From Branchiostoma floridae (Eukaryota; Chordata; Leptocardii; Amphioxiformes; Branchiostomatidae), in NCBI RefSeq assembly GCF_000003815.2, contig NC_049982.1, positions 15,713,704-15,777,703 on the forward strand: DNA of 64,000 bases. The letters run 5' to 3'. The notes under the pieces are model-generated. The model saw nothing but the letters and a program-made list of their open reading frames with translations, was not told the DNA's origin and searched no databases. Position numbers and translations under genes: made by a program. Every line of letters begins with the position of its first letter. Position 1 is the stretch's first letter. This document shows positions 12,431 to 25,000 of this stretch, one piece after another.

Positions 12431-12808
12431 CTGCCTGTCCCCCTCTCACACCTCGGTAGCCATGTTGACCTTCACGGCGCATGACAATCATGAAGATGGA
12501 CCAATCACAGCTGTTATTACAAGGCCGTTTCTAGGTTGGGAGAGTTGCAAGAGACTGAAAAGATAAATGATTTTATCCACTTACAGCTACTTAAGTATAC
12601 GTTAATAAGACAGATTATCGTGACAGAATATCAGGAAACTGATGGATGGTTTCAGCGCATTCGATCTGTGTCATTCCGGCGAAACCAAGTCCGAGAAAGC
12701 AGGTCAAAAGGGTCAAAAGATGACATCACAAACCAACCCCCACATTAGACCAACCACAGACAGCGTTACAGTCACTACAGTCTCAACAAAATGGCGGGAG
12801 TTTCGAAG
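12431..12808. promoter_or_regulatory. Probable divergent promoter between PRELI (minus) and POLN (plus)
   Basis: On the minus strand a likely first exon (about 12431-12490) contains the short frame ATGGCTACCGAGGTGTGA and ends at a GGCAG|GTGAGC donor. On the plus strand a likely first exon ends at TCGAAG|GTGAGC (12808). Between them are a CCAAT box at 12501-12505, a CRE-like TGACATCA near 12720 and ACCAACCACAG. Start sites are about 0.3 kb apart. This is inferred from splice signals and elements only. Confidence 0.5.
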
Positions 12809-13068
12809 GTGAGCGTAGTGTCGTCTGCAGTATTCTTGTCTGTCTTTTTTGGGCCTAAAATGATGAAGCAAGATAGGATAACCAGGGCTAACGTTAATAG
12901 ATTATTAAACTAAGACTTTCGTTGGTATACGTTGCACCAATTTGTTGTTAATTTTCTTGGCACATGAAAGGTGCTTGTGATGACATGACCTCAGCAATAC
13001 TGGCTAATATCCATACACTCACACTCAGATTTGTTATATAGGTTGCAGATTTGAGCACAAGTCAGTAG
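12791..13068 (+). CDS. Short upstream ORF of POLN (14 residues, spliced)
   Basis: AAAATGG at the start gives a good Kozak context. Six codons (12791-12808) splice in phase to 13042-13068, giving MAGVSKVADLSTSQ and TAG, fifteen bases before the POLN start ATG at 13083. It may limit translation of the polymerase. Protein function is unlikely. Confidence 0.45.
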
Positions 13069-13082
13069 GAATAAACTGAAAG

Positions 13083-16000
13083 ATGCAGAGGATCTGGACC
13101 CCTGCTCAGCCACCTCCCGACCCTGTAGAGATCCAGGTCCGATCTCCTGAGGCCAGTGTCATCTTGTCAGTCTTGAGGAGGGCTCAAAGGAGACGCCCAG
13201 GTTGTCTAAAATTAATAGCTAAAAAAGTTATTTAATGTTAGGGACCCATCAAGCCTACAGAAACTGAGTTTTCATCCTTTTCTGCACCATGTTAACTATA
13301 GTATGTCTAAATCTTGACCTGTTTTATCTACTCGAATTATAGGCTCCAAGGAGACATGCATGGATATAACGTTTACGGTTTATGTTATTTTCTATTATTT
13401 GCACCATACCATGTTATTCATATAGACGTTTTTCAAGACATGATGTTTTGTCAAAAGCAAAGTTAAAATTTTTTTGTTACTCCAGATGGAAGGGATTACT
13501 ACAGATGTTTGTACACCAAGAAATTTGGTGCGCCTCCAGATGGCTCCATATCTGGCAATAGCCAGAGCACCACCGGTTTTTCACAGGCCACTTGCAGCCA
13601 AAGGAGTGAAATGAATACCTTGAGTAAGGAAAAATGTGTGTCACGGCATCCTTTGATTTCAACTGAACCAAGCTGGAGAGGGACCAGTGATAAAAGCAGC
13701 ATTACAAATCCTGCCAGTCAAATCAGCCATCATCTTCAATCATCTCCTTTTCCTCAGTCAACAGCCCACAATGATGCACCACGACATCAGAATGTTACTG
13801 GTGTTATTCCCTTCAGTCAAGTGGTATTGCCAGGTGAACTTAACAATGCTTCAGGGCATGCTCCTCAAACTGACATGCACCCCTTCAGTGAATTGACCGA
13901 TTACAAGCTCACAAACACTACAACAGTTCTTGATCCCATTTGTGCAAAAGGAAAAAGTGATGCATCCTTTTATCAAGAAGATGTAGGAGCTGAAGAACCC
14001 CTAAGCTCCCAGGTTGATCTCTTTCTGAGCCAGTCCTCCACACCAGTTATTGGATGTAAGATGTCACACCCAACATGTTTTCTGCAGGATGCAGAGGAGG
14101 AGAACTTTTCTGGCATCGCAGGTGCAGACCCAGTAGAGGCAGACAGAGAAGGGAACAGAGAGACAGAAGAATCCAGTCCTCTATTTGAGTGTTCGCCTAG
14201 TCACTGTGACAATGATTACAAGGAAGAAAATAAGACTACATCTTATACAGGTCTTCCACTGTTGGATGATTCTGAACCACAAGCGACATGTGATTCTGAC
14301 CTCACTGCGACATCCAATCACAGTAATGGAAGTCAGAAAAGTTTGGATAGTGCTTTTGTATCCAGTGAAGTGAAGGATAGGGAAATCTGTGTAAATCATA
14401 AAGTGGATAAGACGATGTCACAACAAATGCAAGATACAAGTATTGACAAACAGTCTGTGCAACTGCAACTCAAAATCATGTCAGCAGAACCCATGATAGA
14501 AGATCATATGGAATTGAGTGAGCAGATGCATTCATTGTCTCCTCAGGCAATACAGTTAGAAAGCAGTAAAAGTGTTGAAACTTCCTCTTCTATTGAAAGA
14601 ATTGAAGATCTGTCCTTTGACATTGGCTGTCTTGCTGATGATAGTGATATCATGGAAGGTTCTTCACCAGAAATGTTGCAAGCAGCGACTGTTCTTCCAA
14701 GCCAGGAGACTCCTCTATCTCATAACAAAGCTGACGTTTCAGAATATTTACACACGGCACAGACCCAACAAACAAGTGCACTTGTTGCCATAAAGGAGCC
14801 TGTGACAAAAGCAAATGCTGATAGAATTCAAACAGCAAGGGAGCCAACCATTACTAGTACAAGTCCATGTGAAGCGAGTGTCAAGGTGAGGAAACCAAAC
14901 CAAGCTATTTGTGGAGCTTATGAGGATAAGAAATCCCAAAACAAAGAGAGCACACCTCATTGCTCTGATCCCAAAAGCCATCCACAGGCTCCTGGTTCAG
15001 CTATACGCAATAAACTCTTATTATCAACACCCAGCACGGTATCTGTTACCAGGAATGGAGCCAACATAAGTGATGCATCTGGATCTAATGCATTGTTTGT
15101 TACACCTCAGACGGCTTTTGGTAATCAACAAGGTACCGATAAAAAAATTGTTACTTCAAAATCTTTGTCTCCAATTGAGACACCAAAACAGGACATTTTG
15201 CGGAGTAAAAATGCCCCATCTACAGAATCTCACACTGAGATGTTGCCAATGGAAGACAAGCGGGCAACACCTGGATCAGCCATTCAGACAAAGCTGCAGT
15301 TGTGGACAAAAGCAAACAGGTAATCAATCTCTACTTTTTTTCTAAGACCCAAAGAAAATAAAAACGTGAAGGTATGTTTGTGTGTGTGTTTTAGTCAAAT
15401 ACTCTGAAGTCTGAACTATTTGGAAGACAGAAGACTTGAAAAACTTCTGTCTTCCAAATTCCATCTGATTTTGAAGTCTTTGCTGTACTTTGCTGTTAAT
15501 ATTAATTAATGAAGTTCAATATCCCTAGATCTGAGGCAACTCCAAACATCAAAAGGACTTCAAAATCTGCGAGTAGTTCATATGAACCATCAGCAAAGAA
15601 GCAGCAGCTGTTTCCCGTACCACAGGCCAACAAGAGGACCTTCAAAGCTCCCTTTAAGGGAGAAGGAAAGCAAACAAACCAGGGAGAGTCAAAGGTATGT
15701 GAAAGGATCATGGCAGCTTTCATGGGCAATGGGCTGTTTTGTTGTCATCATAACCTGAAAATGTTCCTTACAATCTTTCCGATTAAAGTTAAGTTAAAGT
15801 TAAAGTCCTTCCCGCGCATAGGGCGGCGCCCATCTTCGTTTCAGTAGCCCTTGGGCCACACAATGCAATTACTACAGCAGGGGGCTAGTGGTGTGTGTTC
15901 AACTTCCATACTCTTTCCGATACTCCCGAATGCTGAGTGCTAAGCAGGGAAAGCAGCATGTACCATTTTTAAAGTCTTTGGTATGACTCGGCCGGGGATC

Positions 16001-19000
16001 GAACTCACTACCTAACGCATGCAAGGCAAACACTCTACCCACTTGGCCATTGCACCGGTTTCTTTCCGATTAGATTCACCTAAATTTTAAGGATGGAGTT
16101 TCCCATAATATTCATTGTTGGATCAAAACAATATCCTAAATGTTGCATGTCATTGAGTTTCTGACATCGCCTGTACTCTTCATCTTTATACTTTTAATCT
16201 ATTTCACAGAAGAGAAAGACACCAGAAGTTAAGGACATCAAGTCTACCATCAGAGATGCATCTGTAATGTCCCAGTGTGAGAGACAGCAGGCTGTGACTT
16301 ACATACTGGGGGCAGGGGAGGTCAGCATGGCCTTGGTGTATGGTGATGGCACGTCACAGCTCAGGGAACCCACAACCAAGGGAATACCCAAGGACAGTGA
16401 CAATAAGGTACAGCAACAACACTTTGCTTTTGTACAGTCATATCTACCAGGATGTACCTGACAGGTAGAAATTTTGTCAAGTGTATTAGTTATTTTTTTC
16501 CTCATTAGGGGACTAATGAAGACCCCTGCTCCCAAACAGAAAAGCTTGTATACATTTTAAAGAATAGAAAGAGGAATATCCTGACTTTTTTTTACTGAAA
16601 TTAAACTCTGCATTTGCCGGTTTCTGGCAATAATAAGACAACAACAGTCAATGTCCAAAGAATCTGTCATGGTGCTGAAATGCCTTCCGTTGGAAGGAAA
16701 ATGTTGTAGGGTTGCAACAAAAGTGGATTTAAAAATGATAGCCTTGCTCCCTTTTCTTGTATGATGGTATGTTCAAGTTTAAGACCTATATTTTATTCCT
16801 AGGCAGTGGGCATTGCTGTTGCTGTTCCCGGACCGTCCTCTGGAGCTGTACAGGCCTGCAGTGGACAAGCCAAGAGAATCAGACAGTTGCAGTTCATCAT
16901 GTTTCCACTCACTTTGGATAAGCAAGACTATGCAGAATACTGCAGGTACAGAAAAGATATGTTGAATCCTCATGATGTACTCATTTCAATTTTCTTATGG
17001 CCAGGAAGTGTGACGGTCATTGTGTTGTGGGAGAATTTTGTTGAAAATTGCCTGATAATTACGAAATGTGATATGTAGCGTACATCTTCCACTTTGTGCA
17101 TTTTTCAAACATCCCTAGTGTAATACAGTCTTGTTGAATTTTCAAACATTTTGCCGACTATCATTTCTTCAAAATCCATCCTGAAAGTTTTCTTTACTAG
17201 TACTAGTATTAACTTGCCTGCCCAAGTGAGCTGATGTGCAACCATTCTCTTTCCATTTTTAGAGAGACACTGACACAGCTGATGACAAGCAAAGCTTGTA
17301 GAGTGTGTCTGGATGCCCAGGAGCTCATCCTCACCATGATCTCACATTTTTCACTAGATGTAGCCTCAGGTAATATGCAAGCTTCAGTATTTGAAATGAT
17401 TGTGCTTAATGAAGACTGATTCCTGCTCAGGGATTGTTCAGATGGAGGCCATATTTGCATTTGCTCTTGTCAAAACAATGTTGTGTGCTGAAGTGGAAGT
17501 CTCAAATGAACTTGATATAATGAATGGATGGGTTGCTCAATCTCATTGTAACAGATCCCTCTTAGTTTCTTGGAGTAATTGCAGAATTTGTCTGTATAAC
17601 CCTAGTGTATAACTGGAGCATGGTGGACCCCAAGGTTGCTGGCTGGCTTTTGAATCCTGACCACCCCCCTAACACTTTTACTGAAGTGGTAAAAATGTGT
17701 TGGAAAGAGAACGGTCAGGCATGTGACAATGTAAGTTTGGGCATTAATCAGTAGTATACAAGTTTTTGCTTCTAGACATTTTTCAAAGTCATCTGAACTA
17801 TTAGTATTTATTATTGAAGTTTGGAAATATATGTGAACTTCTTCAGGCTGAGTTTGTCAAAATTGTCCTGTTGGTGTCAACATCAGGTGCAAATGAAGTT
17901 ACCATTTCGATGACTTCTCTTGTCCAATTGCCATTATTTCTGTTGTTGTGCATTCTTCTGTTCCAGGATGATGATGCTAACACTCTGCTCTGCCAGGACT
18001 TGAGTTGGCTGTTAGAAGTAATGGAGCTGCTCAGAAGGAGACTCGTGGTAAGTTGATTTATCCACACTTATAATAAGCAGCTCCAGTTGTACATTTACTC
18101 TAGTGATTTGCAATCTAGCATCTGAATTACCAGCCTGGCAGTTTGAATTCCTGCTTAATAGTCGCTTAATAGTCAAAATTTAAACCCTTTCCAAAATTGG
18201 TATGTTTACTTAAAACTGAATATTTTGTGGTACATGTGTCTTGTGTGTATGAGGACACTTCTGATTACATCGTGGATACTGTGTGTGTGGCAGCTACTGT
18301 AGCTGACATCAATCATGTTAGTTATAGCAGTTAAGCAATTGACATGTTACATGTATGTCATTCAGACCTAGAGTAATTTATGATATCGATATTGTATCAC
18401 AACAACTGCTTTTTTGCTTTTGTAGATGATTAATTATAAAAAAACAATTTTTCTCTTTCTTAGGACTGTGACCTGCTAGACCTATACCTCAATGTTGAGA
18501 TGAAACTGACACCCATTTTGGCAAGTAAGTTAAAAACCCACAGTTAATGTTGTCCTATGTCATAAGTGGACGGGTCTTGTGTTTAATGAGACTCACGTTC
18601 CTTGAAAAGATTCAGATTTGCCTTTGAACACAACCATTATTTTCACAACTTGTAAAGCTGTTTGTGGTCACCAAGCTGAATGCAGAACTGGCGACTAACA
18701 CTATCTTGCTAGACATGATGGTACTTGATAAGTTGCTTATCATATTTCTGGTAGAGAAGCTAACAATAGATATCTTGAAAGTATGTCGAAATGTATTCTG
18801 AATGTTGATTGTATTCTGAAATTTTCCATATCATTCCTACCAGGTATGGAATATCATGGCATCTGTGTTGATCCACAGTGTCTGATCAAGATGGGTGATA
18901 TTTTGAAGGTTTGTCACATAATCGATAATCCTCCATATTTTTTGTTATTTTTGGATATTCAGACTTCACAGTTTCCTGTAATTTTTGGTAATTCTATCTT

Positions 19001-22000
19001 TCTATTTATACATGGATGGAAACAAATATCAGGAAACAGACTAATACTCAGCAGTTTGTTATCAACATGTAGTACCACTAATGTACACTAGGTGTAATGC
19101 ATGACATGTCCAGTTACTCTGCATCTTGCATACATGTACATGATCATTTGCTGAGTTTCAGTGATCTGTGTTTGTGTAGTACGCTAGATCCCATATTCTA
19201 TTTCTTGCTCACTATTGGTCTATGTTACTTTGTCTGACCGTAATAAGAAATAAGAAGTGTTTATCTTACCTTAGAAGAGAATTGGCATGGTGGAGTCTGA
19301 TGCTTACAAGGCAGCTGGACACCGCTTTCTCCTCAGTAGTCATGTGCAGCTAAGGACAGTAAGGGCAACTTTTTGAACTGTTTTATGGTGTGTTTAGACA
19401 GTCTTTTCTGGTTCCTTATGAAGCATTTGAGTTTTGAATACAGAGCTAACTAAAGGTATTAAAGCAGTTATGATTGTCTTAACATAGTTTCAAATGTTAC
19501 TGTTGTTTTTGTCAACCTACCATTTCATGTTATCTCTGTGTATCAATGCTTCAGGTGTTGTTTGATGAGCTCCACCTTGATGAGAGATGTGACAACAGAC
19601 AGAAGCTGGCCAGAACCAGTGTCAACAATCTGAAGTCAACCTCAGAGTCTGTGGTAAGATGGCACTTATACTGTAGATTCATGATTACTGATAGAAGTAC
19701 ATCCTTCTTTACCTCAATAAGGGACTTTAAAAGTATATATTCGCCATAGTTAGTTCAATTGCTATTTAGTTTGTGAATGAACAGAATTAGTAAAAAAAAA
19801 TGGACTCTTATTTTTGTTTCTAGTACTGGGGTATACCCATATGTTGGTGAGATGATCCATGAACTGTTTTCATGGATTTTCAACATAGTTTATCAAAGGA
19901 TTGGGCAAAATTGGAAGCCAGTGCCTTAATAATCATTTTAGAAATGGCAGCCAATATCTTTTTTTGCTCTTTTGCTTTTATCCATAACTTAAGTCTAAAA
20001 TTATTCTAATACATAACTGGCAACGTATTTCTTTCCAGCTTGTGCAGCTACAAGATCTACATCCTCTTCCAAAGTTGGTACTGGAATACAGAAAGGTGAC
20101 ATGAATAATTTCTCACTTTTTAAATGAGATACTTTCTAGTGGAAACCTTTGTAAGTATGTACATTTTATGAAGATGTTATTGCATAGTCAGGGTACTTTG
20201 CATCTAGTAATAGTATTTTGAATATTAAACTAGTGGTTTAAAACCTTTTTGTACTGAAAATTTATCCAGCTGGAGAAAATGAAGTCCACTTATGTTGATG
20301 GTATCCTGGCATGCATAAAAGAGGTAAGGATGATGTTTCATATCATTTATACCTTCCACGTTTATGTTGACACCTCATATTTGGAAGGTACTTGAATGTA
20401 TTCTGTTCACTAGCATCATGTAAATCCTTGTGTATCCAATTATGTTGGGAAAGCAGTGCTGGCTTGGTGGAGGCTGTTTTATGATATTTTTTCCTGCAAT
20501 TTTAAGCCACTCAAACTGTTTGTTTGTTTGTTTTGACAGGGAAAGCTGACTGCAACTTGGTAAGTAAGACTAGTGACAACTTCCAGTGCCAAGACATGTT
20601 CTCATACTAGCTCAAAATCAGCCTGCAGCACTGCTTAAAAAGTTGTTAAAAAGTTGTGAAAACCATCTTGACATCCTTGTAGTGTCCTGTATGAGGGAAC
20701 ACCTGTTGTGTCTGAGGTGCTGCACAGGTATCTTGAAGACCCAGATGTAAGCTTTTTTTGCAATGACAATTAACAGTTTTTGCATGTATTTTTCCATTGA
20801 AAAACAAAATAGAAAAAATGTATCATAAAGATGTTAAAGAAAGAATCTGTGTGTACCACAGGGATCACACATCAGCAGCCACAGGAAGGTTAACCTCAGC
20901 CAACCCTGTAAGTATGGACTTCACTACAATCCATCAATTATAGATGACAAGTCCTCTTTAAGGATGGAAAATTTTCATTTATTCATTTATACTCATTAAC
21001 AAGAACACTTGTAGTCCTTAGCTGGTCCTGAAAATAACGTATTCTGCACGGAATATTAATTTTTATGGATATAATTATAGTTTTATTGTGTGTTTTTCAG
21101 TGCATGTATGTATCTCTTCTGCCTCCACATCTCACTGTATGATTGCTTATATGTCATCTGTCCCAGCAATTGTAATTCAACTGTATATGATCACTACCAT
21201 AATTCAGCAAAGAAGAACTTGCCTTTTTCCCATGACAGAACATCCAATCTGTGCCAAAACAGCCACTTGAAATTGTAGAATCTTCCCACAAACAACCAGC
21301 AGAAGGTATGTGTGAAATTATACTTATGGTGATCCCATGAATCCATCCTGATTTATTGGTATGAATAGCTTTGTTTCCAGTTACTAAAAGCATTAAATGT
21401 TGTTTTATAATGTAGGTGGCAAACATGAAACTACAACTTTGTGTGCCAGGGAACCATACGTTGCCAGAGAAGGATGCTCATTTCTATCAGCAGGTATCTG
21501 GCTGTAGCCTTCTTTCTGCAAAGCGATGTTTTGATGTTTGTGTTGACAGATTTGAATGGGGGTTACCCAGCTATCTGAAAATTCAATAAGAATTCAGGTT
21601 AGATAGATTTGGGAAATGTACATACAGCATATTTGGAAACCATCCCTCGTCCCATTGAAAATATTCTCATTAAGAGCCAGGTCCAGTAAACCTTTGCTTG
21701 CTTGATTTGTTTGTCTCTCTATTACGCACACAGACTTCCAGTCCATAGAGTTCCGCTTGCTGGCTCACTTCTCAAAGGATCCTTCATTGCTGAAGGTGTT
21801 TCAGGGAGATGATGTGAAGGATGTATTCATGGAACTCACTTCTCAGTGGTAAGGGGCAGGATCCTTTTGAAATCACATCATTATGCTATTTCAAGCCCTT
21901 GGGGATTAATGGAACAAGAAAATTATCAAATTATACAGTAGTGAGTACCTACTGCAGATGATATAAGGTGTCTTTTATCAGACAGTCATTTTACTCTATG

Positions 22001-25000
22001 ACTCCTTTTTATTTGAAAAACTACAAGAAGAAAATAATTTTGTGTTATTCCAAGCCTAATCTGGTTTCTAAGACGACAAAACCCTATGTTATGTGTTTGA
22101 AGGCATTTCAGCACCATGGAGAGTACATCAGGAGTACAGCTAGGAATATGATTACTGTAAGTGCATTTAAGTTCGCGGGGATTTACTTTCGCGGTAGTAG
22201 GAAAATGGAGTGTTCGCAATGGTTTTAAGTTCATGATAGCGCTATAGACTGCATTTCATACTATAATGATTATGGAAGAATCTTCACGGTGGTTTTAAGC
22301 TCGCAGTGAAGTGGTTACTGCGAAAACCGCAAACATAAAACCATGGCAAACATTCCTGCATTTACAGTATGTTTTGTGAAGAAGTATGTTGTGTGACAAA
22401 TTCTTCTTCTTTTTCTTATAACCAAGGATGAATGTGCCACTAGGATCAGTGCAAACTGCAGACAGGGAGAGGACAAAGAGAGTGGTTTACTCCATTATGT
22501 ATGGTGTGGGTAAGAAGCTTTACAGTGTACTGAACATTTTTCATAAATAAATAATATAAATAAAAGCTTTTCATGATACAGTTATAGCATTTCATATGGC
22601 CTCTTAATTAATCCAATTAAGACAAGCCTGTAAGACTTAATAAGTTTATCTATCTAATAAAACTTAAATTACCTCTGCAGGACCAGAGAAACTTGCAACC
22701 TACCTGAATGTCAGTGCTGCGGAGTCCAAAGGATTTATCTCAAGCTTCCTTCGTAAGTTATTTCAAGTTTCAAGTTTATTTATTTTACCAGGGAATACCT
22801 CAGATCCATTGATCTGATTTTCAGGTATCCCTGGACACACATTAAAAATTACATGACACAGTTTAAACCCAACAATATACATGGAAACATATAGTTTGCA
22901 TACTCTACATACTGTTACATTGGTTTGTCAGAAAGTAAATCATCCCTTTGAAGCTTTAATGCCTTTCCACAGGTAGGTTTCCTGGTGTTAGCAGATTTAC
23001 CCACAAATGCAAAGAGGAGTGCAAGGCTAAAGGTAAAAAAAATCACATTTCATACAATCAAAGATACCTTGCACTTAAATTAGGATTCTTAGTTGTAAAT
23101 GAAAGCTAGAAGTTATACAGAAAAAGTTTATGACTTACCGCAGATAGTGTGCAAGTTAGAAATGTTTAAATATGCAATTTCTCTGCTTGTCTTGTACAAT
23201 GTACTTGACAAGATCATGTTGAACCTTTGCCAATGTTTAGGTCTGAGTAAAGGATACAACAGTGCTACTAAAATGCTTCAATGGTTATAACTAGTCCTAT
23301 AACCTTTAATACAGGTCATGTACGGACTATCCTGAAACGATGGAGGCTGATCCCAAACATCAAGTCACCCAACTTTTTCCTGAGGTCTCAGGCTGAGAGG
23401 CAGGCAGTTAACTTTGTTGTCCAAGGTTTGCTGGTGACATTACTATTATTTTCGTCTTTCCTTTAACAAACTGCCCAGTTGTCACTTCTATAAGTAATCA
23501 GACCAGCCATGATTCTACATGCTGTAGTCATTTCTAGGGTCAATCGAGAGAGATAATACGAGCTGGAGGTGAATAGAACAAAATTGCCCCCCCCCCCCTC
23601 CCCCATATCCTGTCCATCCCCAAGGAGACTTGCATATTAATAGAATCACCAAAGGGTCATTGCAAAATTTACATTGCAATTTGGAGCACTTATAGAACAG
23701 AGAGACAACATTCATAAGTATGTAAGGATGCTTAATTTTTACTGATTACCTTTAACAGGTTCTGCAGCAGACATCTGTAAGCTGGCCATGATCCTTGTGG
23801 GGAAGCGGCTGGCAGAAGAAGGCCTGAAGGCCAAGCTACTGATTCAACTGCACGATGAACTTGTCTTTGAAGTAGCAGATGAAGAGGTGGACAGTGTCAA
23901 GGGTAAAAATATTTCTTTATACTTTCCTTATTAAGCATAGCCTCAACTGAAGGTAGCTTCTTAGCAGTCTCAGGTTGCATTTCATAGTATCAAAGATGTT
24001 TTTTAACGCCCATTCCTCGTTAAAGGGGCAAATTGCTGTCGCACATAAGCAGCGGGCCACAGTTTTCTTTAAAGACACAATGACTACGTATTTTGCCCTT
24101 TTCCGTTACAAGTACATGATAGTAATATGCTAAGCAATGTTTTCCCACCATTGTTAGTTGCCTTTTGGTTGTCCCGGGTAAGGTTTTGCTTAGAAACACG
24201 CTAAAAACACGTGTCGGACATGCTATAAAGGTGAATATCGTGGCATTCTGATAATGAAAAGACGTTAGTTCTTTAAATTTTCAGTCATAATTTACATCAA
24301 CCACTTAGGCCGGCTTGTCACGTGTTGATGAACTTGTCCAGCAGACGACCTTTTTACGTCAGATGCCGTTTTATTCTTGTCTCCAACTTTTGTATAATTT
24401 ACGTTACCGAACTTCTGTTGGGTGTAATTCGCTTACGAAAAGACATTTTCCGATAATTTTTTCACTGTTTTATCTGCTAAACAGTGGTGTTGCGTAACAA
24501 ACAAATGACAGGACACATAAAACACGAATGTCGGAAACATGACTATAACCACCAATCTCAGGCCGTTTGTCACTTTTTTGATATAATTTACGTTACCATA
24601 ATAAGTCCCTTAGAATTATAGAAAGATCATTACTTTTGTACTCATAGGAAAGAATGCTCCCAGATAAGTAATTGCCTGCAGAGTTAATCTTTCCAGAGCT
24701 GTTTGTTAAAATTTTATTTATCATTAAAAGCATAAATATAATTTACGTTACCATATAATTTACGTTACATTTTTTTTCTTCAACATGTCATCGGATGTTC
24801 AGCAAGAGCACATCAACCAAAGACATATTTTCTGCTGTAATGTTACTGTAGGTGGGCTTGGCTTGCCATAGAGTCACAATGCAGTCTGTTTATATGTTTC
24901 TGTTTCAGTGAATTTTACGATGCTGGGACTTTTCATTTCTCATAGGAACGATGTTCAAATGATAAACCTGACATGCACCAACTTGGAAAGATGCGGGTGT

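Noticed and set aside
12791-12808. MAGVSK as the N-terminus of POLN
   Set aside because: The only good downstream acceptor (13042) reads to a TAG after eight codons; the POLN frame begins at 13083. Kept as an upstream ORF.
13509-15323. Separate gene starting at TTG 13509
   Set aside because: The frame continues upstream to a splice acceptor at 13486 and downstream in phase into POLN exons.
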